NCBI GenBank assembly: GCA_037013495.1
Contig: CM072806.1
Coordinates: forward strand, 27,220,001-27,284,000
From: Hippophae tibetana
Lineage: Eukaryota; Streptophyta; Magnoliopsida; Rosales; Elaeagnaceae
Length of the DNA: 64,000 nucleotides
Direction: 5' to 3'
Shown one piece after another: positions 11,691-24,204 of the stretch. The stretch's first letter is position 1. Each line of letters begins with the position of its first letter. The notes under the pieces are model-generated. The model made no database searches. It saw only the letters and a list, made by a program, of their open reading frames with translations, and had not been told where the DNA came from. Made by a program: the position numbers and the translations under genes.

Positions 11691-12629
11691 CAAGTTGAAT
11701 TATTTTGATATCAAAAATACTTGAAAAATAATTAAACATATACGAGATTCTAAAAATATAGTTTTGCTAATATAATAATAAAATTATATAAATACAAATC
11801 TATTTTAATACTAAAATACACGTAAATCACATTATTCAAACACACATTAATAGGCAATTGAGACAATCAAGGAGCAATTTTCTTGACAAAAATCCTCAAT
11901 TTTATGAATGTACAAAAGTGTAGATGTTAAGCTACACTTCATATGAGAGATAACCGAAGAAATTGAGGTAGAGTTGGTGTAATTTTACACGGGTGATTGA
12001 TAAGTGTTACTTTATATATATATTGATATCAATTTCTTTATATTTGTATATATTTTATTATTATTATTATGAGCTAAAATTATTTATTTTATATTTTGTA
12101 AAAAAAATATTAATTTTTTTACATCTTTTGGGATTTTTTTGGAACTTTTATAAAAAAATTATGATTTTTATTTGAGAAGTAGATGTACTAAAAAAGGTCT
12201 GTGAATGTACTTAACACCAAGCACTTGAAACAATGTCGTTTTGATGCACTCCGAGATGCATAATGATATCGGCATGTGTCGTTTCTCCAAATAGCCCTAA
12301 GGATGTGTTGTTCTTTCAAGCTTCACCAAATGACGTGTTGTTTCGTCATATCCAATTTGTTTGCTAGCCTTCCCCTAAGCATTGTTCCACTTGTGATTAC
12401 AGTGCTTGATATGTGGCACAGATATATTATTTGAACAAAAATTTTGAAATACCCCATGATATTTTATGTACTATTAGTCCTAATTCAACTCTAAAAATAC
12501 CTATTTTTTCATATAAATACTCAAATAACATCATTTATCTTCTTTGTTATGAAATATTTAGTTATTATTATAGATTTTATAAATTATATATCTAGTTAAA
12601 TATTCAATATGATTATGCCCAATTCAAAG
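11691..12629. other. AT-rich stretch without a gene
   Basis: No coding pattern. Short near-repeats such as GTGTCGTTT / GTGTTGTT phrases occur at 12230-12350. Part of this may still belong to the gypsy LTR. Confidence 0.4.
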
Positions 12630-13022
12630 CCCTAGATTAAAGTTTAATTAAATTTAATATCATAAATAATTTTAATTTCAATTCTTGATTTTTGACGATT
12701 CTATTTTTGAATAACATAACGATACATGTATAAATTAAAGTGATTGACTAATTTATTGCACAAATATGTATATATCTAGTATAAAACGTTAATATGTAAT
12801 TGTTAATATTCTTATTCGAAGTGATACTCTATAATTGTTGTCACAAATAAAAATACATTCACTAAAAGTTAAAATAATTTTCTATTCTTACCTAGTTTAG
12901 CTATCATTTTTTTAGTTCTTAATGTAAAGAATGAATTAAATCTAACAAGTATACTTCTAGGTTATTCAAGATTTAAATTAATTATTGAGTAAACTTTTAA
13001 TCAATTACATGGTAAAAAAAAT
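12630..13022 (+). repeat. Dispersed ~390-bp repeat, copy 1
   Basis: Aligns end to end, in direct orientation, with 26765-27153. Shared landmarks: CCCTAGA start, GATTAAATTTAAT-like block, ATACATGTATAAATTA, GTGATACTCT/TGATATCTTG, AATGAATTAAAT near the end, and the final GTAAAAAAA / GATAAAAAAA. Divergence is substantial but collinear. Family unknown. Confidence 0.7.
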
Positions 13023-13090
13023 AGCTAGACATTATTGTCAATGTTCTTTTGGGTACATATAAGCACCTATTTTGTAGCCTAGAAAATGAA

Positions 13091-13155
13091 GAAAGCATTT
13101 CAGCTTTTGAGAGAGAAGCTAGGGAAAGCATTTCAGCTTTTGAGAGAGAAGCTAG
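13091..13155 (+). repeat. 33-bp tandem duplication
   Basis: A 33-bp unit starting GAAAGCATTTCAGC occurs at 13091-13123 and again, bar the last base, at 13124-13155. The perfect match suggests a recent duplication. Confidence 0.9.
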
Positions 13156-13901
13156 ACAGGAGATGAAGAAGATTTTTTACCATTGTTGAGGTCTCTTTAA
13201 ATAGTACTATCTAGATTGAGTATTCTCTTCAAAGTTCTCTCCTATTGTTTTTGTAATCTCATTATGAAAATTATTGAAACTTATGTGAAGAAATAGAAGA
13301 AACTTAGTACATTTGTTAAATTGAATAATTATAAATATAGTATATTCTTTCCTTTATTACTCTTATCTTATATTTTCATTATTATTATTTATTTATATGA
13401 ATTACTAGTGTTTGTTGAAATATAATCAGTGTTAGCGTGGATATTTGCCTTATGCTTAATTTGTTCAATAATTTCAATATATAAGAGGTTCATTTTCCTG
13501 ACAGAATAATTGTAAAAAGTTCGACCTTTCAATCACGAGAGAAGACCTTTCAATCAAGTGAGAAGACAGAGACACAGACCTGAGAAGCACAATTTCCAGA
13601 TCTTAAACTAAAAGAAAACATTCCATCAAAACAAATCATAAGTAATCAACACCCAAATATAAAGACAACATATAACTGAACATAAAATATTGCTTACAGC
13701 TTCAAACATGGATTTTTCTATATATTACACAGCAATCTAAAGAAGCTTTTGTTGTATTCACAATGAAGCCATTTGAAACATAGAAACAGCATATATTGTT
13801 CCATAGAATATAGATAACCCCATATACATATATTGGTCTTTTAGTTTGCCAATAATACTTGATTCATGAATGAATCCACCATGTTGCATATGATGCTTCA
13901 A
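13156..13901. other. LTR-like stretch and 3' flank of VPE
   Basis: 13156-13500 (TCTCTTTAAATAG, then TTTTTGTAATCTCATTATGAA) has the look of the R/U5 part of a copia LTR on the plus strand, but no partner is present. About 13520-13901 should contain the 3'UTR of the minus-strand VPE gene. No other gene. Confidence 0.35.
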
Positions 13902-16900
13902 TCATGCACTGAAACCTCTATTAAGAGAGCTCCAATGCCCTGAAGGAATGCTGACACAAGCTTGAGCTGATGCCTCAGCCATCTGCTCCTTCTTGATGCG
14001 GGCATTGCAAATGTTTGCAAAGGACCGCATGTGTTTCATCCCGTACTGGGATAGGGATCCGCAATGTGTCTCATAAGTTCTCACCTGTCAAAAAAAATAA
14101 ATCAGACCACACAATTTTCTTATAGATCACTATCATACGTGCTATTATGAAACAGCATCCTGTATGTGTATAAAAGAAAAATGTTCTAACAGCGCAGGAT
14201 AGAACAAATACTGAGAACAGTACCAGTTGTTTAAGACAATCCCAGTCATCAACAAGAGGAAGACCAGCAGGACGAACAGCATAGAGCAACTCTGGACCTT
14301 TGTCAATTCCGAACAAAAGTTTCCCAATAAGTTTCACGCTGCTATCTATATGCATCCTATGAGTCATGGCTTCAACAAAATCCTTCTGAGCTTGAATCTT
14401 CCTTAGTGAGCCTTCTGGGGCCTTGCGGTACTGAAGAAATTAGAAAGGAGAGAAGAGGAATCAGCAAGGGGAAGAAACAGAAGGTAGGTTACTTCAAATT
14501 GGAAAGAACCATCGACTCACATGACACTAAATCTCCTACCAAAATCAGAAAACATAAAAACATATATTGAGGAAGCCTACATTTGTAAACTGTATTCTTT
14601 TTAAATACAACTGTACTTAGAACATATGACTGATACATTCCCTTTCATAACACCCGAGTTACATTTGGTAAGGCTCTTGCTATTGAAAAAGATTTTTAAC
14701 ACAATATAAGATATATTGGCCCCTTTTGATAGGATTATTGACCAACCCACTGTAACCCAGCAATTCCAATTCATTGAATTGCACGAGATGGGAATAAAAA
14801 GTATATAGAGGATGTGGGCCATATCTTTAAAAAAATTAGAAGATTGGCAACCAACACTGTATCAGGATCAAATATATGCCATTATCTAGCATAGAAAAGG
14901 GCTCCTCTTTTAATCCGCATACATCAGTTCTTCGAATTTCAGTAAGCATTCTAACTGGTCAGATGATGCTTTTCACACTTCCTGGTGAGAGAAGTTGGGG
15001 AAAGGTTATTACAACCCACTTAGTCCCCCCTGACATATCAACATCAGAGAACAATATAAATAAACTGCAGAATATTCCCATGGATTGCTTTTTATTAAAC
15101 TAGCCAATTACCTTATAGTGCAATGGGATGCTTTAAGAAAAGGATGTGGTCATGGGTGTGTGAGTTTGTAATTGCTTATTTCAAAATATATATATGATTG
15201 CTTTTTACGAAACTTTAAGCCAAGCCAGTTATTATAAATAAATATCAGTAAAACTCCTTTTCCTGAACCGGAAAAAAATTTCAAGCAAAACACAACCTAA
15301 AATGGCTAGTAGGCATAAATGATCCTCAAGATTTATGGGCAAATAAGAAAATAAAAAAATCCAGAAAAGAGCCCAGGACAAAACCTTAGCCCAGAAGTGG
15401 ATCAAATCAGCATCACGCTGGTTCACAGCCCTTGTAGGTAGCCTCAAGGAGTTTCCATCCATAAAGGTGTAATTATCATTCGCAGGATTGGTACCAATGT
15501 AAAGGAAGAGGTCATCCTTGCTAATCGATTTATCACCATATTGCATGACATGAGAGCCGTATGCAGAATTACCATTGGCTGTCCTCATCTTAACCTGAGG
15601 ATTCACAATTGAAATAGCAAAGTTTGCAACTTTAACAAAAGCATAACATAGTCATAAAGTAAGGGTTCATTTGGTACTATCAACAGTTTCCCCTCTGAAA
15701 CATAAATGAATTTATCGCAATAAGCATCAATCGAACCCACAGCAAAGGGAGTTGGCCACGTTTCAGATTTATTTCTCCCATTCTTCCCCAACAAGTATCT
15801 TCTAACCATAACAGTTAGGAAAAACTTACCAATTCATACTGCTGGTGCAAAGTTTCAGTTTGTAAATTATGCACATCACTGTCCACAAAAGCGAAGTATT
15901 AAAACTCACATGAAAATGAAAACTGTTGGGGTATATACTCTTAAAATATATGATATATTATTTTAGAATTGACGAGGAAGTAGAAGCAAGACCAAGGAAA
16001 GGGAGAAGGTGACACAGAATAACTACAAGTTAAACATCTAAAGCATATGCAGCCACAACAAAGTACATATTTCCCCTTGACAGTTTTGATCATACATAAA
16101 CCGTTGTTTCCAATGTTTAAGGTAACGGTCAGAGGGAAGGTAAATGAACCTCATAAAAAGCTTATGTTAAATTATATATGGTAATTATAAAAAGAATAGG
16201 ATGTCAGTACCTGTCTTCCATCCATGCAACACTATACAAATCGCCCAGACATGTTTCATATTCTGGGGGAGGACTAGAATATTCTCCAGGGCAATATGTA
16301 CCCCAACTACTCTCCTCTGCATTCGAAGCAGTGGTTGCATAGATATTTAAACCTTCAGGAAGAAGACCCTCAAAGATACTTCCAGATTCACAGGCTTCCA
16401 GATAAAATACCTACAAGAAGATAAAAAATAGTAGGAAAAAGGAAAAATATAGTTATAAATTTCACCAGAACTGATTCATGTAAGAATCATTGTATCAAGT
16501 GGCAGTTCAACTTCAACCATAAACTTACCAAGCTTTTATAGGTTCCTAAGGCATGTTTATCCTTTAAGACTTTTATCAAATCATCAGCATAGATGTAAGG
16601 ACTTGTAGGCATCCCTGCAGTGCAGGACAGAAAGAAAGAAAAAGAGCATGTCAGGCTTGCAGATCCAATAACTCAAATCAGAAAGATTTCATCCTAGTCG
16701 CTCTACAAACAGACTTGACCAAAATCTGCAAACCTACTTTTACTGTTTCCTATTCTCAGAATGGTGTTGCTATGGTATCAGCTATTTTATTCCACGTGGA
16801 TCTTTAAGTTGTGAGCAACTTTAAACAATCAAGACGGCTAAAGTGAAAAAATAAGGTTGCCCCATTTGGGGACTTCAAAACTGCCTGTCAAGACTATGAA

Positions 16901-19900
16901 GGTTTACATTTCATCCATGATATTCATAAATGCATTTCAGAAGAAGGGACCTTACTTATCGAATGGAAGGTGTTCACGAAATAAGCTGACCATTTAATCC
17001 CAACCCTCCATCCCACTAAAAAGTGATCCAATGGTTCAAAAATAGGTATGGTACCTTATTAGTACCCATATTAATCTTTTGGTACCCATTAAAGTACCCA
17101 AATTATCTAAAAGGTATCCATTTGGTCAAAAAAGAAATATGTGCACAAAAAGTTGAAAGATATTTTAATCCTTTAAAAATTTTATTATTATTGTCTCTTT
17201 TTCTCCTTCTCTTATTTCTTCTCTTTCTCATTCTCACTCCTTGGATTTAGTGTTTGGGTTTAGGGTTTAGGATTTAAAGTTTACTGTTTAGGGTTTTTTT
17301 AGAGAAAGATTTAAAGTTTAGGGCTTAGTAGAAAAATAAATGAGAGATAATTTTATGCAAATGAATATAAGTGTGAGAAAGAGATTAGAGGGAAGGAAAA
17401 AAAGAGAAAACAAGAGGAGAGAAAAATATGAAAGAAAATAATATAAAAATTAAAATGACTAAATTGCCCTTCTTTTTTGTGAGTAGAAATCAATTTTAAC
17501 CTTATGGGTACCATTTTGGAAATATGAGTACTTTTAAAGTACCACTAAAGAATTTTAGGCAATAATGAGTACCAAAACAATAATATAGGTACCAAAAATG
17601 TACCGGCCCCTTCAAAAATATACACACCTTTAAATATGTTATTTAGAAGAGTTTTTCCATGAAAATAATTCTGTTATGAGGAAAATCCAAAGAGTAAAAA
17701 GACACAACTTTGAATCTACGGTAATCCATGTAGCGTAAGGAACTAGTCAAGAAAAAATACTCTTCATTATTGCCCTGATTCATCCTTCAACAATGTATAC
17801 ATAATTAGAATCTTTCCCCATTCATACAATCACTTCCTCATTTGCCACCAAGAATAACCAAAAAATGGTGGTGGTTTCCTTTCATTCCTTGTTAACTTTG
17901 TAATCATGTACCAGAACCACCCCCCCACCAAAAAAACAAACAAAAAAGAGAAAAACACCAAAGACACCCATCCCTCTATCACCATTCTCTAAAAGGTACA
18001 AAAATCGACAACAAGAGATACAGAGATGGGCTGAGATTATATTTTGAAAAAAATGAATGATATTTAATGGATTATTGGACTGAACTGTAAGAGCAAGGGG
18101 GAAGGAGAATAGAAAGATAGTTGTAGCATAGACACAACTGTCAGCATGCAAGAAAAGAGCAGGGTTTTATTTCTAGATTTTTATGATGTAGCTTAATAAG
18201 CATAAGATGCGCCATAATAAATTTAATGGTTGAAATCAAAAGATCAACAAATATCAGCATATTTTATGCTCAGCAGAGCTTAATTTAAACCTGAGGCAGG
18301 CAACATTATTAATGAGAAAAAAATTGTATTCATAAATACTAACCAAGAACTCCAGGACCACCGTGGTCAGAGTAATAAATGAAGATGTGATCATTAGGAC
18401 CACTATCTACAACCTTCCCACTGCCTCCTGTGAGTGCAGTTCTATTTCCAAGAATAACAGCAAAAAAGTTATCAACTGTAACATCTTCACCGGTGTAATC
18501 CTGCCATGAAACAGGAAAACAAAATGCTCATGTGAGGCTGTTAAAAACAATCACAGTTTATATTATTAATAACCAAAAGGAAAGCAACAGACCTTTGGAA
18601 CTCCTTTATAAACGTCATCACCATGTGGGCTATTGATAATGACTCCAGGCCTAGGGTTCTCTTCATTGAAAGCGATATCATCATACATGAAAACAATAAT
18701 ATTCTCTTCCTTCAGGCCACCTTTCCTCAAGAGTTGATAGGCATGGCAAATGTCAGACTGAAACAACAAAAATGAAGGGGGAAAAGGCTGAATAATATAT
18801 GTTTGATTTTCTTTTTATAGATCAGAGCCTATGGATGTCTATGAGATTCAAAGCGCGAAGCTAGACTAACAAAGTGACACAACAAAAATCCTAATACCCT
18901 TGGCTTTTACAGTAAGTAGCCACTACTGAAAGAGGTTAATACTTGCAATTCAATAGTCTGTTAACTAGCTACTATTGAAAGAGGTGAATAATTCAATAGT
19001 TAGGTACACCCAATTTGTGGCTCCTAGTGGCATCTTGCCTTTTATTTATACACCAAACAAGGCAAAAACAAATAAGATACACCACATACAACTATACTAA
19101 AAAAATGAACAAGAAGATCACAAAAGAAAAACAACTATTTTGTTTATATTATCACAATGGAGAAGAACGAAATGCCTTACAAATTAATCATCTATGCATC
19201 CATGTGATGCTTCTTCAAATAACATAGCTCTAAATGTTGCAGCACAAATTATTTAACAGGGCTGACCTTTACTAGAGCACGAGACTTGCACCTAGAAATG
19301 ACACCTTGCATCAATTCCAGGTAGTTTTGATGAATAACGCCAGTTAAGTGAATAGAAATTTCCCACATTTTAACCACGATTCTACTTAATATTTATTCAA
19401 AAACATACTTAGTTTAAGAAATAATTAGAAATTAAAATAATACTTATTATACTAAATTAATATTTATTTTATAATATTGACATTATTTTATATGCTGGAG
19501 CTATTTAGTGGGGAAAAAATTAAGCTAAAAATTTTATGTGCAAGATTAAAAAAATTAATTTAATTATTCAAGGTATTAGATTTATAATCCTAAAAATTAT
19601 CTTTTACTATGTAATTATATGTATATAAAAACATAATATTAATATAATTTCGGTTATAGTTAACCATAATTTCAAATTTGCAAAATAATCCTGCCTCATA
19701 TCTAATTGGTTACCATTAATTTTGGGAAAGACCCGTAGTTAAAATGTCCCTCCATTGTAACGGAGCCAAAAATTTTGCTAGGGTGGGGATGCCATATGAA
19801 TTACACGTATGATATTTTTTAACTTTAATTATCTAATGTAAACTTTATGAACAAATATGGGTATGATGTATGACGTAGAACATTCAACGCTTCAAATATA

Positions 19901-20351
19901 TTAAAATTTAAATTATAACTTGTTTTCTTTTTGATCCTTTGTGAAATATTTTTAAAAAGAGAGAAAAAGAATAACATATAATGTGATCATTCGTGAACTT
20001 ATCAGTGTAAAATATATGAACTAGATCATACATATTAAGAAATAACAAAGTTAAAACCAATTTTTTATGGATTCAATATTAAATGTTTTCAAGATGGCTT
20101 AAAATTGAGTGATAAAAAAATATGATATAATAAGAATAAAATAAGAGAAATGAAAGATGAATACTGTAAAACTAAGTTACTTTACAAAAAAAGAAGAAAA
20201 AAGACATTTATAAACAATTATAGTGTAAAACAATTGTTTAATGTGGTATCATACTATAAATAAGTAGTATTTTAATTAAATGTTGAACAGAAAATTTAAA
20301 AATTTTGATGATGCATCATCTAACATATACTATACTAAAACACAAAGCCAA

Positions 20352-20383
<32 letters not shown>

Positions 20384-22042
20384 ATTCTTTTAAGTCATAT
20401 CCTATGAAACAGAACTCCTTTGCTAATAAGATCGCAAATTTTTCCTTGGGATGTTCTCAAGAGGTAATTTAGTGTTCCAAAGTGCCTATTTTGTTTTCTG
20501 ATGTTATTGCTTTGAGCAATATTATTCATTACTGATTTGTGATGATTGCAAATGGTGTTGTAGAATTTTATTGATTGAAAAATAGTGGGCCACTTCATTT
20601 GTGAACCTTCACAAATTTATATCAAAAGGAAAACTTATTGCTTTAATCGCTCTGTATCTGGTGTTTTCAAAAAAAAAAAGTAAGATACTAGTTTGGAAAT
20701 TTATGATTTGTAATACACAATTGGACATAAAAATTAATAAAAAATTTAAAATATATGACAAATTCAAGATGAAAAATATTTAGTAGGGTGACGTACTAAA
20801 TCAAACTTACAAAAATATTACATGTAAAAAATTAATACGCAAAAGTTGAGAGCCCCCTCAGGTCACATGCCAACTTGCATCACTATTCTATCTTATCCAA
20901 GTTTTAAAAGAACAAAATTTCTAGTTATAGATATAACAATAAAGTATAGGGAAAAATTTCACATAATTTCTTTATATTAAGTCATTTGTGTAATTTAATC
21001 TCTTAGATTAAAAAAAGTATTATTTAGTCTCTTACTTTATAAAAAAAACCAATTATATTATTTTAATAATTTTTTTATTAAAATATTAATATTTTCCTGT
21101 TAAATGATTAAATGCGATTAAAATATGAGTCTTTAAAAACAGTAAAATTATAATTAATATAAAAGAATTCATAAAATATTCATTTTTTAATATTTGTTAA
21201 TTACTGTTTTATTTTAATGTTATATTATTTTTTTTATTTTTTATTAAAAATTAAAATATATATTTAAATAATTTATTGTTTGAATTTTATTATTGTTTAT
21301 TTTTTAAAACTATTTTATATTAAATTTTATAAGAAATTCATATTTTAATCGTATTTTAATTATTTAAAAAAATAATAATATTTTAAATTAAAAAATATTA
21401 AAATAATATATTTCATCTTTAATCTCTTTTCACAAAAATAAAAGAACGAATTACATTGTTTTTAATCGGAATACTTAAATGACACAAAAATGAATTGTGC
21501 TTCACCTCACCCTAAAGTATATAGATAGTATTAACATCAATATCATTCTTTCTTATACAATTCAATTTCTAGCTTCTCAAAAAGCAAAATATTTTCCCTA
21601 ACGTTATGAAATTTAAAAGGGGGTAACAGGATACGACCAAAAGGGGCCAATAGGAACATGAAGCATATGAAAATCGAATTCTTCATAAAAATAAACTATT
21701 TTTGGCTATGAAATTGGCCAAGATCACGAATTGTCACAAAATCTGTCGAAGATTGAGAATCTTAATATCAAAAGACAAAACAAAAGGAGAGTGAAAAATT
21801 AACTAAGCAACAAAATTAAAAAGGGGGAAAAGAACCTGATGTCTATAGTTCCAGTAACCATTGGATCCAGCAATCAGAACAGCCCATCTGGTTCCAACGT
21901 TGTCATCACCACCTTTACCGAAGAATCTCGAAGCTTCTGAAGGTAACCTGATAACATCTCCAGGAAGGTCCCGGCCGTTGGCAGTGGAGGTGGACAGCGC
22001 AAAAAGGAACAGGAAGAGGAAGATGGTTCCTAATCGGCTCAT
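13902..22042 (-). CDS. VPE: Vacuolar processing enzyme (legumain, asparaginyl endopeptidase, C13 family), gamma type
   Basis: Cysteine protease that cuts after Asn/Asp in the vacuole, matures storage and defence proteins and takes part in plant programmed cell death (known of the family). Exons in coding order: 22042-21836, 18757-18593, 18500-18344, 16614-16529, 16410-16211, 15878-15830, 15594-15385, 14430-14224, 14084-13902. All joins are GT-AG and keep phase; the sum is 487 codons plus stop, normal for VPE. The start chosen is the ATG at 22042, giving a hydrophobic signal peptide ([15 protein letters not shown]). An N-terminal [11 protein letters not shown] block opens the protease domain; catalytic His is in YSDHGGPG (about residue 170) and catalytic Cys in LEACESGS (about 212). 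The [19 protein letters not shown] loop and the C-terminal prodomain ending SLNRGFSA match the vegetative (gamma) type rather than the seed (beta) type. Nothing is broken. Intron 1 is 3.1 kb and intron 3 carries a MITE. Confidence 0.95.
16615..18343 (-). other. VPE intron 3 (1.7 kb)
   Basis: Lies between the exon with the catalytic His and the short MPTSPYIY exon. It contains the Mutator-type MITE at 17045-17610 and otherwise AT-rich sequence without coding potential. Confidence 0.85.
17045..17610. mobile_element. Mutator-like (MULE) MITE in VPE intron 3
   Basis: A perfect 10-bp direct repeat TTCAAAAATA flanks the block (17035-17044 and 17611-17620), the length of target duplication expected for Mutator-type elements. 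The ends are imperfect inverted repeats: left GGTATGGTACC..TTTTGGTACCCATT, right (reverse complement) GGGGCCGGTACA..TTTTGGTACTCATT, matching over about 45 bp with some gaps. No transposase. The middle holds a T-rich tract, degenerate TTTAGGG repeats (17245-17335) and an A/G-rich tract. Confidence 0.8.
18758..21835 (-). other. VPE intron 1 (3.1 kb, AT-rich)
   Basis: The longest intron, after the exon with signal peptide and [11 protein letters not shown]. It holds a near-tandem pair of about 40-48 bp at 18918-19006 (CTACTGAAAGAGG / CTATTGAAAGAGG) and a (TA)n(TG)n microsatellite at 20352-20384. Phrases at 19735-19790 (GCTAGGGTGGGGATGCC) and 20848-20870 hint at an old transposon, but its ends could not be defined. 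Confidence 0.8.
20352..20384. repeat. (TA)n(TG)n microsatellite in VPE intron 1
   Basis: About ten TA units followed by about six TG units, the same composite type as 9779-9820. Confidence 0.9.
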
Positions 22043-23718
22043 GGCTATTTCCGGTAGCTTTTCAGTGAATAATATTATGATTTTTTTTCTTTTTCTTCCT
22101 AGCAAGTAGCGACAGGCTTAAATCCAACAAAACAAATATCTGGCTAAAAGACTTGGGTGCCATTTTATAGGTTGTTTATAAATAATTTTATATATATAAA
22201 AGAGTCCCTTTAGTTAATTTTTTTAATAATTAACCTCAAATCACATTTTAAAAATAAATAAATTTATTTTAATTTATATTATTATATTTAAATTAAAAAA
22301 AATATTCAAATAATAAAAATATTATTATAAATTAATTTATCTCTTTTATTTTCTACAAGTTTTTTTAAATACTATTTTACAAAAATTGAAGTTTATTTTT
22401 TTATTAAAAAAACTTACATATAATATAAGATATCTATAAGTATAAAATTATTATGTTAAAAATATTAGTTAAAAAAATATAAAATAAAATAAAATTTTCT
22501 CATTTTTTTATAATTTAAATAAAATAATATATATTTAAACAAAATTTTCTTTTTAAAAAATAAAATGATTTGGGATAAACTATTCAAAAAATATAATTAA
22601 AGTGATTTATTTATATATATAAAAAAAAAGTAACTTATACAACATTTCATCTGTTGTTTACGAGAAAACATCGAATTATTGGTTATTGACGTACACTAAT
22701 AATATTTTGACGATGCTTTTAAAATAATATATTCAAATATATTTTTTTAAAATAAATTAATGAATTTTAAGAAAAAAAATTTAAAGATTTAGGTATATTT
22801 ATTTAAGATTTTTTTAAAAATTTATAATAATCTATATAAATTTAATTATATTTAATTATTATTATTTAAAAGTTTAAAAAATATTAAAGTATCCAAAATG
22901 TAAATAAATTTTAAAAAAATTATTTAATCACAATTTTTTAAACATTTTAAACATGTTTAATATATAAAAAAGTCTACCATCAATCAAATTTTATATATTT
23001 TTCTTAAATACTAACCTAAAAATTTATTTATATAATTAATTAGATTTTTTTATAATTCTCACTTACTAATTTTAAAAAATAATTTTCTTAATATAATTTT
23101 TTTAATAACTATTAAAGCTTAATAATCTCACAATAATAACATTTACTATAAGTTAATCACATGTACAAACACATCTTTAATTTTATAATTTTTTTGATTA
23201 TTTTTATAATTTAAAGAATAGTATAAATTTTATTACATTTTTAAATAAAATATAAAATAATATATTATATAGTTATAATAATTATAAAAAATTTATTAAA
23301 AATTTATAAAATAATTAAAGTATAATAAAGAAGTATGAACATAATAAAAATTTAAAATATATTAAATTTTATAAAAATATTTACAATTTCGTAAAACTTT
23401 ATTAAAAATATCATAAAAATTTATTCAAACTTATAGAGTTTTTAAGAATTTAATAAAACATATAATGAATTTTTTAAAAGTAATATGAAAATCTATAAAT
23501 TTTTAAAAATTTAAAATCTATCAAAATTAAATTAATTTTTTAAATTTAATAAAATATATATTAAAATCTTTAAAAATTTACTAAACTGCATAAATTTTAA
23601 AAATTTATCAAAAATTCAATAAATCCTAATTAATTAAACAATTTTATTAATATTTCAATTTTATCCTCATTTTCTACTACTCATATTACACATTAAATCA
23701 ATTAGGGTTACCCGTGTA
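22043..23718. other. VPE 5' flank, extremely AT-rich
   Basis: The first ~150 bp should hold the VPE 5'UTR and promoter: a TATAAA-like site on the minus strand is possible at 22160-22200. From 22180 to 23690 the sequence is almost only A and T with no coding pattern and no clear repeat unit. Confidence 0.5.
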
Positions 23719-24020
23719 TAGGGGTGTCCATAAATCGAACCGGATCGGATCAAATCGTAAAATCGGATCAGATCGAACGGTTTTACAAATTAAACGATCC
23801 GGTCTAATTTGTACTAATTTTAAATCATTCGAATCGGACCGGACCAGTTTAATAATATATTAAAAATTTCACATTATTCTTCATTAAATGTATAAAAAAA
23901 TTGAATCAAACTGGATATCAAACCGAATCGAACCGTTTTATAAATCAAACAATCTGATCTAGTTTTTATTACTTAAAACAGTTTCAAACGATCTGATCTA
24001 GTTCAGTCCGAGTAATATAA
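23719..24020. mobile_element. hAT-like non-autonomous fragment (possible)
   Basis: Begins TAGGGGTGTCCATAAATCG, a typical plant hAT-type terminus, and continues with repeated CGGATCGGATC, AACCGGATCGG and CGATCTGATCTAG phrases in both orientations. No matching 3' terminus or 8-bp duplication was found, so one end appears lost. Confidence 0.45.
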
Positions 24021-24204
24021 ACGGTCCCCGCTCACACTTATTAGCTATTAGTGGTGCCAAATTCTGACAGTCTGACTCCAGTTTAAGCAAACACAAATTT
24101 GTTGTTTTTCTTACTTCTGCTTTGAGCTCATTTTAATTTATTGACCAATTTCCCAAGGTCTCTATTCTCAAGCCTTTAAGTTTTGTTTTTCTTCTCATTC
24201 GTTT

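Noticed and set aside
14876..15103. 75-aa plus-strand frame
   Set aside because: Lies wholly in VPE intron 7, no family resemblance, no support for a gene within the intron.
17245..17335. Possible telomere or chromosome-end sequence (TTTAGGG)
   Set aside because: Short, degenerate and enclosed in a MITE with its own target duplication. The same reasoning applies to 32660-32880.
20395..20598. 67-aa minus-strand frame in VPE intron 1
   Set aside because: Considered as a relic of a hAT-type transposase, but no specific motif could be named.
21861..22109. Plus-strand 82-aa frame
   Set aside because: Antisense shadow of VPE exon 1.
23719..24020. Complete hAT element with both ends
   Set aside because: A good left end exists, but no inverted right end or 8-bp duplication was found, so it is listed only as a possible fragment.
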